DNA of 58,656 nucleotides from Nitrososphaerales archaeon. Its GTDB lineage: Archaea > Thermoproteota > Nitrososphaeria > Nitrososphaerales > CADDZS01. Each line of letters starts with the position of its first letter. The stretch's first letter is position 1. Where the stretch lies: positions 1 through 58,656 of the forward strand of contig JASHOD010000155.1 in NCBI GenBank assembly GCA_030041295.1. Reading direction: 5' to 3'. The notes under the pieces were generated by a model that saw only the letters and a list, made by a program, of their open reading frames with translations, was not told the DNA's origin and did no database searches. Positions 35,770-45,119 of the stretch are shown here, in pieces. The translations under genes and the position numbers were made by a program.

Positions 35770-36209
35770 ATATCCTCTTTGACCGAAAGAAAGGATGCGC
35801 AGGTTAGCGTCCTTCCGACGCCCTTCACTTTTCTAATCTTTTCCATCACGAGCTCTCCGATTGACTCTATGGAGCTTCCACGGGCCTTGACGAGGATGTC
35901 CCAATCGCCCGAAATTATATGAACTTCGTAAATATCTTCTATTCGGGCTAACTCCTCTGCTGCGTCTTTTTGAGAAATTCCTTGCAAAGGCTCAAATGAA
36001 ATCAGGACGAATGCCGTGACTGGCTTTCCTAGTTTCCCAAAATTCTGCTGAATAGTAAAGCGTTTGATGATTCCAGTCTTGACTAGCCGCCTGATTCTTT
36101 CCTGAACTGTAGTGCGAGGAATTGCAAGCTCAGACGCCAGAGAAGAAGTTGATTCGCTCGCGTCTAATCTCAAACGGGAAAGAATAATCCTGTCCTTTTC
36201 GTCTAGCAA
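35766..36209 (-). CDS. Lrp/AsnC-family transcriptional regulator
   Basis: The N-terminal winged helix (LDEKDRIILSRLRLDASEST, then ELAIPRTTVQERIRRLVKTG) and the C-terminal RAM effector domain (VTAFVLISFEPLQGISQKDA; IEDIYEVHIISGDWDILVKA) are both complete. The start is TTG 36209. Upstream, two perfect 8-4-8 inverted repeats at 36236-36255 and 36276-36295 are good candidates for its own binding sites. It is translationally coupled to the LLM oxidoreductase gene. Amino-acid-responsive control of itself and of that oxidoreductase is the natural inference. Confidence 0.9.
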   Translation of the reverse strand: MLDEKDRIILSRLRLDASESTSSLASELAIPRTTVQERIRRLVKTGIIKRFTIQQNFGKLGKPVTAFVLISFEPLQGISQKDAAEELARIEDIYEVHIISGDWDILVKARGSSIESIGELVMEKIRKVKGVGRTLTCASFLSVKEDI

Positions 36210-36235
36210 ATTACGTCATATTAACGGGAATCTTT

Positions 36236-36255
36236 GTCAATATTAGCATATTGAC
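36236..36255. promoter_or_regulatory. Lrp operator candidate 1
   Basis: GTCAATAT-TAGC-ATATTGAC is a perfect inverted repeat with 8-bp arms and a 4-base centre, 27 bp upstream of the Lrp start. It partly overlaps the palindrome TGACGTCA (36252-36259). The geometry equals that of the next site. Confidence 0.6.
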
Positions 36256-36275
36256 GTCATTTTGCCATATATTCT

Positions 36276-36295
36276 AGCAAAATGCTTATTTTGCT
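36276..36295. promoter_or_regulatory. Lrp operator candidate 2
   Basis: AGCAAAAT-GCTT-ATTTTGCT is a second perfect 8-4-8 inverted repeat. Its centre is exactly 40 bp from that of site 1, so about four helical turns separate the two on the same face of DNA. The arm sequences differ from site 1, so they may bind different or weakly specific dimers. Confidence 0.55.
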
Positions 36296-36492
36296 TTTTG
36301 GAGTTTCCAAGTCTGGACATTTTAGAGACACATGTATACTCGGAAAGAAGGAAGTTGGTGCTAAGCAGTAGCATGGCCACCAGTCTCGTGGCAGATCACA
36401 GTGCAATTCTGTGACTTCCTACTTTACGGAAATCTTTTCGTATGTGAATTTCCTCATGACTATTTTTTAGGTCAGTTCGGCAAACATTTTCC

Positions 36493-36916
36493 ATGACTTG
36501 GGCACACATCGTTAAGGGTTCACAGATTTGCAATAATTGTAACAAGCCCAAACAATGTCCGCCTCTTCCGAATTGTCCTTCACAACATTTCCTTGGTTGT
36601 AAGAAATATAGGGAAAAAGTCATTGCCTATCGTCGAAATAACGCCAGACTAGTTGCTAAATGGGATAGAACAAAGCAATTGAAGGTTTATGGAATTGCCG
36701 AGAGGAATTATTTGAGATTGCAGCAGTCGCAGGGATTTCAAATGCGCTATTTGTCAACAAGGGAGGAAGCTCGTTGTTGATCACGACCATGCAAATAACA
36801 GAGTACGAGGTTTACTTTGCAGGAATTGTAATTCTGCCCCGGGAACGTTTGGCGATTCAATCTCAGGGCTCCAAAAGGCAATCTCGTATTTGGAACTAGC
36901 TGACTCTGTTGTTTGA
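36493..36916 (+). pseudogene. Endonuclease VII-type HNH nuclease, frameshifted
   Basis: From ATG 36493 the frame gives a Cys-rich N-terminus (CNNCNKPKQCPPLPNC) and the helical block VYGIAERNYLRLQQSQGFQ. At 36740-36743 it is off by one base. Removing one A from the CAAA run restores CAICQQGRKLVVDHDH, then ANNRVRGLLCRNCNSAPGTF and GDSISGLQKAISYLE up to TGA 36914-36916. This is the textbook core of recombination endonuclease VII-type HNH enzymes: CxxC, VDHDH, RGLLCxxCN, lGxF-D. The repaired protein would be 140 residues. Such genes are usually phage-derived or homing-type. One A in a short run may also be a sequencing error. A TATA-like TATTTTTTAG lies about 30 bp upstream. Confidence 0.75.
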
Positions 36917-37006
36917 TGAGTCTGCATGATATCAAAAGGAGACTATTTGTGGGGAAACGCTCCGACTCTCTACCACTACTTTTTCCAAAATCAGGTTTAC
37001 ACAATC

Positions 37007-38245
37007 TTAGTGAATTGACCCAGGCTTTTTAGAAGCGGACACGATGGAAAGTACGTCTCTATCTTTGATTTGATATTCATTGGGCAGACGCAACCCTGTT
37101 CTTGCATCAAGAGCATAGATCAACCCTTTTGCAAGATCTGTGTGTATTGAGCTTGCAAGATCGTAAACGGTGGCGCCGTCGTGCATTAGAAAGACGTCAG
37201 GCAAAACATTACCGGAGCTGTCGGAGAACTTTCCAACGTCGCTTACCGGGTAAACTGAATTCATCCGAAGGAGTTTAAAGACGGCCACATTGATCGCGAA
37301 CTGGACCCCTGTGCGCAAATACTCTCCTAGAATGGCACTATTGATGTGCGAAAGCGCTTTCTGTTGCCTGTCGTTCAATTGTGCGCCCTTGACAATCTCG
37401 AATCTCTCCTCTCCCGGCGAATAGCGAATTATGCCAGTTTGCTCCGCTCTTCTGAGTGTAAGCTCCGATTCAGCACTGGCGGGAACTACGATCATGTCAT
37501 TGTAAGCTTCACGAATCTTCGAGAAATTCTTCGCCGACTCTGGGACGTCCATCTTGTTTGCAACTATGAGAGTTGGTTTTGAAACCTCCCTTAGCGCCCA
37601 TGCGAAATCTATCCGTTGTTGCCCAGTCCAACTTTCCGCCTCTTCCCCATATAGTTTCTTTCTACGCAGGGCTACTAAGACGTCCTCGCGAGTCACTCCT
37701 ATCCCATGCATAGATTCACTCAAAGCATTGGCGAAATCCGTGCCTCGTACCGTCTTTTGGAGTCTGAAGACCTTCTCTGAGTTATTCTCGAAGAGATGGA
37801 GGAACCACATTGCGAGTTCCTCGTCGATGTCCTGTATGTCTGCCACAGGGTCTCCCACTCCGGGGCTTGCGATTTTTCCCTCTACGTCTATGCTTCCCGA
37901 GGCGTCGATGATGTGAAGGAGAACGTCGGATTGGGATGCGACCGAGAGAAACTGGTTGCCGAGCCCTCGTCCCTCATAGGCTCCCTTAATCAACCCTGGA
38001 AGATCGATGATTTCAAGCGGAATCATTCGCCAGCCGTCGACGCACGCCGAATTCTTGGGATTATCCTGTTTCAGTCCCAACTCACGGTGGACGCAAAGAG
38101 TTGCAGCCTGACCGATTGCTGAATTGGGAGTCTTTGTCGTAAATGGGTAGTTGCTCATTTCGGCATTTTGCAAAGTTGCGGCATTGAAGAACGTCGTCTT
38201 GCCAGTGTTTGTCTTTCCAACTAATCCAATTCGAAGGTTAGCCAA
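37007..38245 (-). CDS. YchF/Obg-family GTPase with TGS domain
   Basis: The P-loop is LVGKTNTGKTTFFNAA (G1), followed by NYPFTTKTPN (G2 region), IDLPGLIKGAYEGRGLGNQF (G3) and VANKMDVPES (G4). This is the archaeal branch of the YchF/COG0012 family, with the C-terminal TGS domain visible as VLPDVFLMHDGATVYDLASS. Homologues bind ribosomes and the translation machinery, hydrolysing GTP or ATP; YchF-type paralogues prefer ATP. Here NKMD agrees with GTP. 412 residues is normal. It shares a ~230-bp divergent region with the beta-CASP nuclease gene. Confidence 0.88.
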   Translation of the reverse strand: MANLRIGLVGKTNTGKTTFFNAATLQNAEMSNYPFTTKTPNSAIGQAATLCVHRELGLKQDNPKNSACVDGWRMIPLEIIDLPGLIKGAYEGRGLGNQFLSVASQSDVLLHIIDASGSIDVEGKIASPGVGDPVADIQDIDEELAMWFLHLFENNSEKVFRLQKTVRGTDFANALSESMHGIGVTREDVLVALRRKKLYGEEAESWTGQQRIDFAWALREVSKPTLIVANKMDVPESAKNFSKIREAYNDMIVVPASAESELTLRRAEQTGIIRYSPGEERFEIVKGAQLNDRQQKALSHINSAILGEYLRTGVQFAINVAVFKLLRMNSVYPVSDVGKFSDSSGNVLPDVFLMHDGATVYDLASSIHTDLAKGLIYALDARTGLRLPNEYQIKDRDVLSIVSASKKPGSIH

Positions 38246-38474
38246 TTATAGTATGCACTTCTTTAGAATACTGAGCTCTCACTAAGGAAACAAGTTAGCG
38301 TTTTGTCAGCAATTAAACCGTTCTTTCATCTTTTCCTAGTGATCGCGCGAGTCAAAGTTGCGCAGGCCAACTGTTTTAAACTTCCTGTCGATACCCTTTG
38401 CGCATAGTAACGAGTTTCATTACCCAATGTAGTTTTCGCAACGAATTCTTGTCCATTTAAGAAGATCATGTCAA

Positions 38475-39530
38475 ATGACCCGAACCATTTCTAAACTTAG
38501 CCGCGAGGAAGGGGGCATTTCGATCTCTAATGGTAACGGGATCACGATCGCGACCGACTCCTTTTCCATTTCGCTTGATCCAAAGAGTGCTAGCAAATGC
38601 GATTATACGTTTGTTTCACACGCTCATATTGATCATGTTCACGTTCCAAACGGCAAATCAAAAATAATCGTTAGCGGGGAAACAAAGGAGCTTGCAAAGT
38701 TACGCGGTTACAATTTGGGCGAAGTCATAAGCGAAGCCCCTGATACAGAATTGATCGACTCTGGACACATACTAGGTTCGAAGGCGATACTGATCAAAGA
38801 TCGCGTGCTCTATACCGGAGACCTGTGCAGCCGGGATCGTGCTTTCCTCAAGGGCTTCAAGGGGACGAGTTGTGAAACTCTGATCATTGAAAGTACCTAT
38901 GGTAGGAGACATTATGTTTTCCCTAGCGTTGAGGATATTGTTGTCGAAGTTAATCGCTTTATCTCATACTGTTTCGACAGCGGCCGTCCGCTCATTCTAA
39001 CCGGATATCCGCTCGGCAAGGCTCAGCTTCTATCATACCTGCTAAGAGATTGGGATCCGGTTTATGTCATTGATTCTATACACAGAATGAACGACTGCCA
39101 CGTGAAACTCGGAGTCGATCTAAGGGAGTTCGAACTTTTCAGTTCGTCAAAAGCTTTTGAAGAGAAAGCCAAAAGGGGTCCGTGGATTCTGATCGCGCCA
39201 TCAACGGGTGGGAAATCTAGTTTTGTTCGTTCGATGAGAGAGAAATACAATCCGATCATCACAACTTTCAGCGGATGGGCGGTCGACTCAAGATACAGGT
39301 TCTCCATGAATTTGGATAAGGCGTTTCCATTGAGCGACCACTGCGACTTTAGCGAGCTCGTAGATTTTGTTCGTAAATGTAGCCCATCCAAGGTTTACAC
39401 GGTCCATGGTTTTGCGTCGGAATTTGCAGCTCATCTGCGAGGACTGGGATTTGACGCAGAGCCCTTAGAGCACGGGGACGGAGAAAATGATTACGTATCG
39501 CAGAGAACCCTTACGAGCTTCTCTCATTAA
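38475..39530 (+). CDS. Beta-CASP/MBL-fold exonuclease (ligase-associated or mRNA 3'-end-type)
   Basis: The 351-residue protein has a metallo-beta-lactamase core with FVSHAHIDHVH (H-x-H-x-D-H), LIDSGHILGSKAIL (second metal motif) and LYTGDLCSRD (Asp ligand). The beta-CASP part includes PLILTGYPLGKAQLLSYLL and FPLSDHCDFSELVDFV, then the C-terminal VYTVHGFASEFA motif. This layout matches the archaeal 'exonuclease of the beta-lactamase fold', which acts in RNA processing or DNA end repair. It has no KH domains, so it is not the FttA/aCPSF1 termination factor. The 3' end overlaps ileS by 4 bp. Confidence 0.85.
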   Translation: MTRTISKLSREEGGISISNGNGITIATDSFSISLDPKSASKCDYTFVSHAHIDHVHVPNGKSKIIVSGETKELAKLRGYNLGEVISEAPDTELIDSGHILGSKAILIKDRVLYTGDLCSRDRAFLKGFKGTSCETLIIESTYGRRHYVFPSVEDIVVEVNRFISYCFDSGRPLILTGYPLGKAQLLSYLLRDWDPVYVIDSIHRMNDCHVKLGVDLREFELFSSSKAFEEKAKRGPWILIAPSTGGKSSFVRSMREKYNPIITTFSGWAVDSRYRFSMNLDKAFPLSDHCDFSELVDFVRKCSPSKVYTVHGFASEFAAHLRGLGFDAEPLEHGDGENDYVSQRTLTSFSH

Positions 39531-42500
39531 ACGACATCGATTCTTATTTTGGCTGCGTCCAGTTCCACACTTTGCCAAGAAGCACTTTCTGCAGGCAGAT
39601 CCGGATAGAGTTTCACTTCTCTCACCCTCACGAGAAAGGCGAGCTCTGATTTCTTTTTCTGAAGCATATCGAAATTCTGCTGCCCTAATCCCGCAACAAG
39701 AGCGGTCGAGAGAACGTCTGTCGGATTGAATTTCTTTTCCTTGCGTAGGGATTGCAGATTTCGTGCGACGTCCCGAAGGACGCCCTTTGCGATCAGTTCT
39801 TCGTCCCTGGAGACATCGAGTGCTAAAATCATTCCAAAGTTCTCCGCAACCGAGTAGTTGGGGGAAGAGGGTGTAAATGAAAACTGCAGTTCCTGCGGCT
39901 CTAATTCAAAATCTCCAAGCTTGACTTTTCCCTTCTCTGACAATTCGTTGTACAACTCTACGGCATGAGTTCGACTTAACGCTTCTTGTAGGTCCTTCAG
40001 TTTCTGTCTGGCTCTTGGCGCAACTAACTCTGAGTTCAATCGCACGCTAAGAGTTAGCGGCGTCTCAGCGGGATCATCCTTCAACTCGAGATCCTCGAGA
40101 TTAGAGAGTTCCAAGAGGAGCTCACGGTTTGCTACGATCAGGTCTCTCGAGTCTTTGCTCACAAGACAAATCGCCTTGCGAAGCGGCCAGCGCCTTTTTG
40201 TTTTGGCTTTCATTCGAGCCGCATTCGTAAGAGATACGAGCTTGGTAAGTAGGTCGAACTCGACCTCCAGTGTCTCTTTGCGAAAATCCGGAAGAGAGGA
40301 GGGCCATTCCTCGAGCGTCAAAGCTTTTACTCCGAACGCTTTGGAAGAGAGAAAGTCCGTCAAATAAGGAGAGACTGGATGAAGAAGCTTGTTGCAATTA
40401 AGCAGGACAAATCCCAAGACCGTGTAGATCGCCTTCCTCCTGTTCTTCCCCACTTCACTCTCTTCCCACATTTCGCTACGGACGATGGGAACATAGGTTT
40501 GACTGATGTCCTCTATCAGAAACTGTTCGATCGCTCTAGCTACATCGTGGTATTTTGCGTCGATGTAACTCCGAGTGCATAGATCTATCAGAAACTCTAA
40601 CCTTGAGAGTAACCACTGATCCTGTTTCTTGAAGTTGCTCCTCTCTGATTTTATCCTGCGCGGCGCCTCGTCCGCGGTCAGCGCGAAACCATCATAGAGA
40701 CTGTTCTGTAGGTAGAAGACGTGCATGTGGTATAGCGTGTTGAGTATCTGATACGGACGGGTCAAAAGCTCGCTTTCATCAAAGTTAACAGAATCGATCG
40801 GGCTACTCTTCCATGTAAGATAAAGCCTCGTGATATCGACCGATTGTTTTTCGAGCAGGGACTTGGCTCCGATGTAGTTCCCCTTGCTCTTGCTCATCTT
40901 CTGCCCGTCCTTATCAAGTACAAAACCCTGAAAGAGGAACGAACGGAAAGGAGACTCGCCCTTCATTTTGAAGATCACGTTCTCTATCAGGAGAGTGTAT
41001 GCCCACCCTCTTGTTTGATCTATCCCTTCTGTCAGGAACGGGCAGGGGAAGTATTCCTTGTACTCTTCATCCGTGTAAGATGAATACGGAGACGAGCCGC
41101 TGTTATGCCAGGTGTCGAGAACGAATGGTTCTCTGCGCATGTCCATCTTGCATTTGGGGCATTCGACTATTATCCTGTCTATCCAAGGCCTATGCAGTTC
41201 AAAGTTCTTGCCATCTGGAAGCGACTTGGCATGAGCCACGATTTCTTCCCTCGAGAACAAACCCATCTTCTCGCCGCAGGAATCACATTTCCATATCGGA
41301 AGCGGTGCGCCCCAAATTCGCTCCCTAGATATGCACCATGGACGTTTCTCTTTGATGATTTCTACAAACCTATTCTTCGGCTGGTCGTAGTAGCATTCGA
41401 CTTGGCTGACTGCATCGACAGCTTTGTCTTTCAGACGGTCGACAAAGTAATAGTATTCACGCCTAGCTAGCCAAACAAGTCTATGACCCGATCTCCAGCA
41501 TACGGGATACTCGTGCTTTAGCCTGCCATAGCGTAAGAGGAGACCTCTTTCCTTCAACAAGTCTCCGATTCTTTGATCCGTCTCCCTGACAAACTGACCA
41601 GAGAGCGGCCCTGCTTCCGCAGTGAACTGCGCTTGACCGTCGATCGGGTTGAAAACTGGTATGTTGCGGCGTGACGCGACTTCGAAGTCATCTTCTCCGT
41701 TCACGGGAGCCATGTGGACAAGTCCCGATCCTGTGGAGACGTCTACGAAGTCCTCGGCGACTATAGAATGCACGGACTTGTTGGTTGCGTCTAATTCCTT
41801 TTGTTTTGGCAATATGTCGACAAGAGGATGCTCATACCGAGTCCCTTCGAGAGCAGCCCCTCTCATGTGTTCTTTGACAGAATATTTGCCTTCGAGGTGT
41901 AGCTCTTTCATCATGGCTTCGAGCCTCTCGGCGCCTGCCAGCCACGTCTCAGAACTACCTTCCTTGGTCTGAACTGTAATGTAACAATATTCAGAATCGG
42001 GTTTTACACCGACCAGTTCATCGGTCACTAGGGTAAAGGGCATTGTAGTCCAGGCAACAAGAAACGTATCTTCGCCCTTGTTACGCAACTTCATTTTGAA
42101 GTACATGGAAGGGTCTTCGAGGGTTTCGTATCCTCCCAGTGCGACCTCGCCCGCGCTTAAGGGAGTCTGGCAACTAGGACAAAAGGGAGTGACTCGGAAT
42201 GCTTCGTCCAGGATCTTGCCATTCCAAGCCGCTCGTATAATCTGCCACTCTCTTTCTATGTATGAATCATGGAAAGTATAGTAGGCTTTTTCGTCGTTTA
42301 TCAAGAGTCCTAAAAGTTCGTCGGTTTTTTTCCAGATATCATGATACTTCACAATCATATTCTTGCAAGCTTGAACGAGTTTCTCTTCACCTACAACCTT
42401 CAAATTCGCAGTCTTGTCACCAGTGAGTCCAAGTTCTTTCTCTGCCTGAAGTTCAACAGGTAGACCCTGACAGTCCCATCCACCCCGAAAATCAATGTTG

Positions 42501-42760
42501 GTCCCGCGAAGCGTTTCAAATCTATACCATAGATCCTTCATTATCCTCCCGCGCAGATGTCCCATGTGAGGTTCGCCATTTAGTGTTGGAGGGCCTTCGA
42601 CCCAGCCAACTTTCTTTTTGTTCTTGAACCGTTCCGCAATTTGGAGACGCAGATTCATACTCTGCCATCTCGCCCTAACTTCAGCCTCTATTTTCTTAGG
42701 ATCATAGCTGGGGGCAAGGATAGTAGATGATTGTTGTTCGGAAAGGAGGACTTCAGTCAA
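39527..42760 (-). CDS. ileS: Isoleucyl-tRNA synthetase
   Basis: The 1077-residue class I synthetase charges tRNA(Ile). The HIGH motif is GEPHMGHLRGR and the KMSKS loop is DGQKMSKSKGN, both intact. The CP1 editing insert runs from GGYETLEDPSMYFKMKL to GRLKHEYPVCWRSGHRLVW. A zinc site CDSCGEKMGL plus CPKCKMDM sits near the catalytic domain. The anticodon-binding helical domain and the C-terminal LysRS-like extension are complete. Synthetase domains are of the archaeal/eukaryotic type. The start is TTG 42760. A GGAGG tract is seen just upstream within the first codons, so the exact start is slightly uncertain. Confidence 0.97.
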   Translation of the reverse strand: MTEVLLSEQQSSTILAPSYDPKKIEAEVRARWQSMNLRLQIAERFKNKKKVGWVEGPPTLNGEPHMGHLRGRIMKDLWYRFETLRGTNIDFRGGWDCQGLPVELQAEKELGLTGDKTANLKVVGEEKLVQACKNMIVKYHDIWKKTDELLGLLINDEKAYYTFHDSYIEREWQIIRAAWNGKILDEAFRVTPFCPSCQTPLSAGEVALGGYETLEDPSMYFKMKLRNKGEDTFLVAWTTMPFTLVTDELVGVKPDSEYCYITVQTKEGSSETWLAGAERLEAMMKELHLEGKYSVKEHMRGAALEGTRYEHPLVDILPKQKELDATNKSVHSIVAEDFVDVSTGSGLVHMAPVNGEDDFEVASRRNIPVFNPIDGQAQFTAEAGPLSGQFVRETDQRIGDLLKERGLLLRYGRLKHEYPVCWRSGHRLVWLARREYYYFVDRLKDKAVDAVSQVECYYDQPKNRFVEIIKEKRPWCISRERIWGAPLPIWKCDSCGEKMGLFSREEIVAHAKSLPDGKNFELHRPWIDRIIVECPKCKMDMRREPFVLDTWHNSGSSPYSSYTDEEYKEYFPCPFLTEGIDQTRGWAYTLLIENVIFKMKGESPFRSFLFQGFVLDKDGQKMSKSKGNYIGAKSLLEKQSVDITRLYLTWKSSPIDSVNFDESELLTRPYQILNTLYHMHVFYLQNSLYDGFALTADEAPRRIKSERSNFKKQDQWLLSRLEFLIDLCTRSYIDAKYHDVARAIEQFLIEDISQTYVPIVRSEMWEESEVGKNRRKAIYTVLGFVLLNCNKLLHPVSPYLTDFLSSKAFGVKALTLEEWPSSLPDFRKETLEVEFDLLTKLVSLTNAARMKAKTKRRWPLRKAICLVSKDSRDLIVANRELLLELSNLEDLELKDDPAETPLTLSVRLNSELVAPRARQKLKDLQEALSRTHAVELYNELSEKGKVKLGDFELEPQELQFSFTPSSPNYSVAENFGMILALDVSRDEELIAKGVLRDVARNLQSLRKEKKFNPTDVLSTALVAGLGQQNFDMLQKKKSELAFLVRVREVKLYPDLPAESASWQSVELDAAKIRIDVV

Positions 42761-43156
42761 TCAGTTTCGTAACTCCACGAAATCGAAGGAAAACTATTGA
42801 ATAATGACTTGAGTTAGAAGCGCTCTGAAAAACAAATTGACTAAACAGGTACTGCAATGGGCGATCTGTTGCAGAAGTAGTAGTAGACACGAATTTGAAG
42901 GTCACCTTTCTGCAATCAAACTCCCCTTTTTGATATGTTTTCTACTCATTTTGAGGCTCGCTAGCTATTTAGAATTTCTCCCATTTGCAAGTTGAGGAGT
43001 GCGTATATCTGCTTTGGAATACAAAATCTGCCAATAACTCAAAACTCAATGATATTGTAATCCGTTCAAGCAGATTCTATCGCGTTGTCAATACAAATTC
43101 ACCTAGAATGTTAACCTTCATTAGTTTCTGCTTGTTCTCTCGGTGCTAAAGACCGT
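42761..43156. other. Divergent promoter region between ileS and the cdvB paralogue
   Basis: About 395 bp, AT-rich, without a recognisable RNA or credible ORF (longest frames are under 20 codons). It presumably holds promoters for the leftward ileS and the rightward ESCRT-III gene. Nothing else was seen. Confidence 0.4.
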
Positions 43157-43801
43157 ATGTCACAGTTTTCGTCAAGATGGCAAAAATCTTCTTCGGAGGG
43201 CATCACCACCCGAATTAAGGACACAGTACGATCACCCGGCCCGCTCAAACCAAGGCTAGAGCAGGCAACGAGACAGATACAGGTACAAATTTCGAAACTC
43301 GACGCAACCTCAGCTAAACTCCGCGAAAGAGACGCTTCGATCTTCAACAAGGTCGTTGCATCAATTCAAAAGCACGACACGCAACACGCGAACATCCTTG
43401 CAAACGAACTGTCAGAAGTTCGCAAAATGAACAAGATGGTAACTCAAGCAAAACTAGCACTCGAACAAATAACCTTGAGACTCAACACAGTCCAGGAGCT
43501 AGGCGACATTGTCGTAACACTATCCCCAGCAATGGGCGTTATCCGCAACGTCAGAAGCGGATTGGTGAGCGTCATTCCAGAAGCCGAACACGAAATCGGT
43601 GAAATCTCGGGTTTGCTCTCAAGTATCCTCGTCGATGCTGGACAGCTAGGCGCAGGCGTAATCAACTTCGAGTCTGCAAACGAGGAAGCAGACAAGATCC
43701 TCGCCGAGGCCGGCGCAGTAGCAGAGCAGAGAATGAAAGACAAATTCCCAGATTTGCCGGAATCCATTCCGACTGGAACAGAAGCAACTGGCTTCTCCTA
43801 A
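43157..43801 (+). CDS. cdvB1: ESCRT-III (CdvB-family) paralogue without winged-helix tail
   Basis: The 214-residue protein is an all-helical, charge-rich Snf7-type protein. Helices 1-2 are LEQATRQIQVQISKLDATSA and KLRERDASIFNKVVASIQKH, with the family block HANILANELSEVRKMNKMV. The later helices include LALEQITLRLNTVQELGDIV. The sequence ends with EQRMKDKFPDLPESIPTG, whose Leu-Pro motif resembles MIT-interacting (MIM2-like) ends of ESCRT-III proteins. It lacks the C-terminal winged helix seen in the neighbour at 44187. The role would be membrane constriction in cell division or vesicle budding. The name cdvB1 is a working label. It is about 390 bp upstream of the cdvB-cdvC unit. Confidence 0.8.
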   Translation: MSQFSSRWQKSSSEGITTRIKDTVRSPGPLKPRLEQATRQIQVQISKLDATSAKLRERDASIFNKVVASIQKHDTQHANILANELSEVRKMNKMVTQAKLALEQITLRLNTVQELGDIVVTLSPAMGVIRNVRSGLVSVIPEAEHEIGEISGLLSSILVDAGQLGAGVINFESANEEADKILAEAGAVAEQRMKDKFPDLPESIPTGTEATGFS

Positions 43802-44186
43802 GAAGAGATTTAAAATCATCGTAACCATCCAATGAAAGATAGTTGAAGTGAAGAGTGTACTCCCGCGTCTCGAATAGAGTCCAGGAGGTATCTCTCTCCT
43901 TCTTCTCATTTTTTCTTGCATCTAGAGAAAGCAAGAAACCCGACGAAAGCTTGTTTTCGGTAATTTAGTCGTCAAAGACAAAATACAAAGGAACGCGCTG
44001 AATAAATGAGCGAACTTGTTAGCTGTAAAGAATCCTCAGATCGTGCGGATGTTGCTACAGCTATTTTACCAAGTGTTTCAATAATCACTAATGAGTATAG
44101 TTGTTTTATTGTAGGCTCCGGCTCTCAGAGACGAATTCCGGAAGCCAACAGTTCTTTGATCAGGGCTCTTTCTCTGAATCAAATAT
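43802..44186. other. Gap between the two ESCRT-III genes
   Basis: The gap begins with a TATA-like GATTTAAAATC (43808-43818). It contains one open frame (44006-44206) that overlaps the next gene and looks non-coding. A separate promoter for the cdvB-cdvC unit is likely. No RNA gene was seen. Confidence 0.35.
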
Positions 44187-45119
44187 GTGAAAAAAAGAGG
44201 AGCTGAAAAGGCAAAGGCGATGGCTCCTCCGTCATTACCTTCCTTCACTGGTTCAGAGGACAAGAACGTCAAAGACAAGATAAGTTATGCAATAAGGCAA
44301 GTGGAAACTCAGCGCAAGGAAATCGAACAACTACGTTATCGTCTAGATGAACGTCGGAAATCAATCTTCGGATCAATTGTCCGGGCTTACGAACAACAGG
44401 ACGATATGCGCGCAAGAGTATTGTCAGGCGAACATGTCGAGCTTCAGAAAGTCAGTAGGGTTGTAAACGCATCGGAGTTAGCTTTGCTCCATATTACCGT
44501 TCGTCTCGAGACTCTAAGAGATGTAGGTGACGTGATGTACGCTCTTACGAACGCGTTCAGAGAAGTCAAGCGGATCGGCAAGTCGATACAGAACCTCGCG
44601 CCAAATCTAGAGACAGCAGCGAGTGAGATCAATAATTCGTTCTCAAACATATTAGCGGAGCTTGGAATATTGACGCCTTCGATCAGTCTTGCTCTGACTG
44701 ATACCCCGCAGGAGATTTTTGAAAAGGCTCAGAAGCTCATCAGCGAACGCACTTCGGAACTTGCCGAACTTCCCAAATCAATTGAACAAATAGATCGCTC
44801 GGCGGGAACCTCCATACTAGAACGAACGAAAAGAATTGCACTTCTTGCAAGTGGTGACTCGAGCGAGGACGAAGAAAATAGTGAGAACGACGAGGAATTC
44901 AGACCGACAATCATGATTGGTGAATCCTCCTCGTCAGCAGTGAGCCGCGACACGGAACGCGCCGTAAGGGATTATATCTACGAAACTGGTAACGGGAAAA
45001 TCGACGTCCTAGACTGCTCAGCTCAACTGAATCTACCTGTCGATCTTGTTGAACAAACATACATCAAATTGCTCTCCGAACGAAAATTTAGCGCACACTC
45101 AAAGAACTCAACAAGTTAA
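44187..45119 (+). CDS. cdvB: ESCRT-III-like cell division protein CdvB
   Basis: The protein has the ESCRT-III core: SYAIRQVETQRKEIEQLRYR as the long first helix, DERRKSIFGSIVRAYEQQDD, then VLSGEHVELQKVSRVV, which matches the core of the paralogue upstream. It continues with LETLRDVGDVMYALTNAFRE. A linker holds LAELPKSIEQI, close to FPDLPESI of the paralogue, and an acidic stretch (SSEDEENSENDEE). A winged-helix-like end follows: RAVRDYIYETGNGKIDVLDC and LPVDLVEQTYIKLLSERKF. In Sulfolobus this tail binds CdvA. No cdvA lies nearby. The start may be GTG 44187 or ATG 44220. The stop TAA is followed at once by the GTG of a small ORF. Confidence 0.9.
   Translation: MKKRGAEKAKAMAPPSLPSFTGSEDKNVKDKISYAIRQVETQRKEIEQLRYRLDERRKSIFGSIVRAYEQQDDMRARVLSGEHVELQKVSRVVNASELALLHITVRLETLRDVGDVMYALTNAFREVKRIGKSIQNLAPNLETAASEINNSFSNILAELGILTPSISLALTDTPQEIFEKAQKLISERTSELAELPKSIEQIDRSAGTSILERTKRIALLASGDSSEDEENSENDEEFRPTIMIGESSSSAVSRDTERAVRDYIYETGNGKIDVLDCSAQLNLPVDLVEQTYIKLLSERKFSAHSKNSTS

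Noticed and set aside
44006..44206. 66-codon frame before cdvB
   Set aside because: Overlaps the cdvB start in another frame, low-complexity polar product and no sign of conserved motifs.
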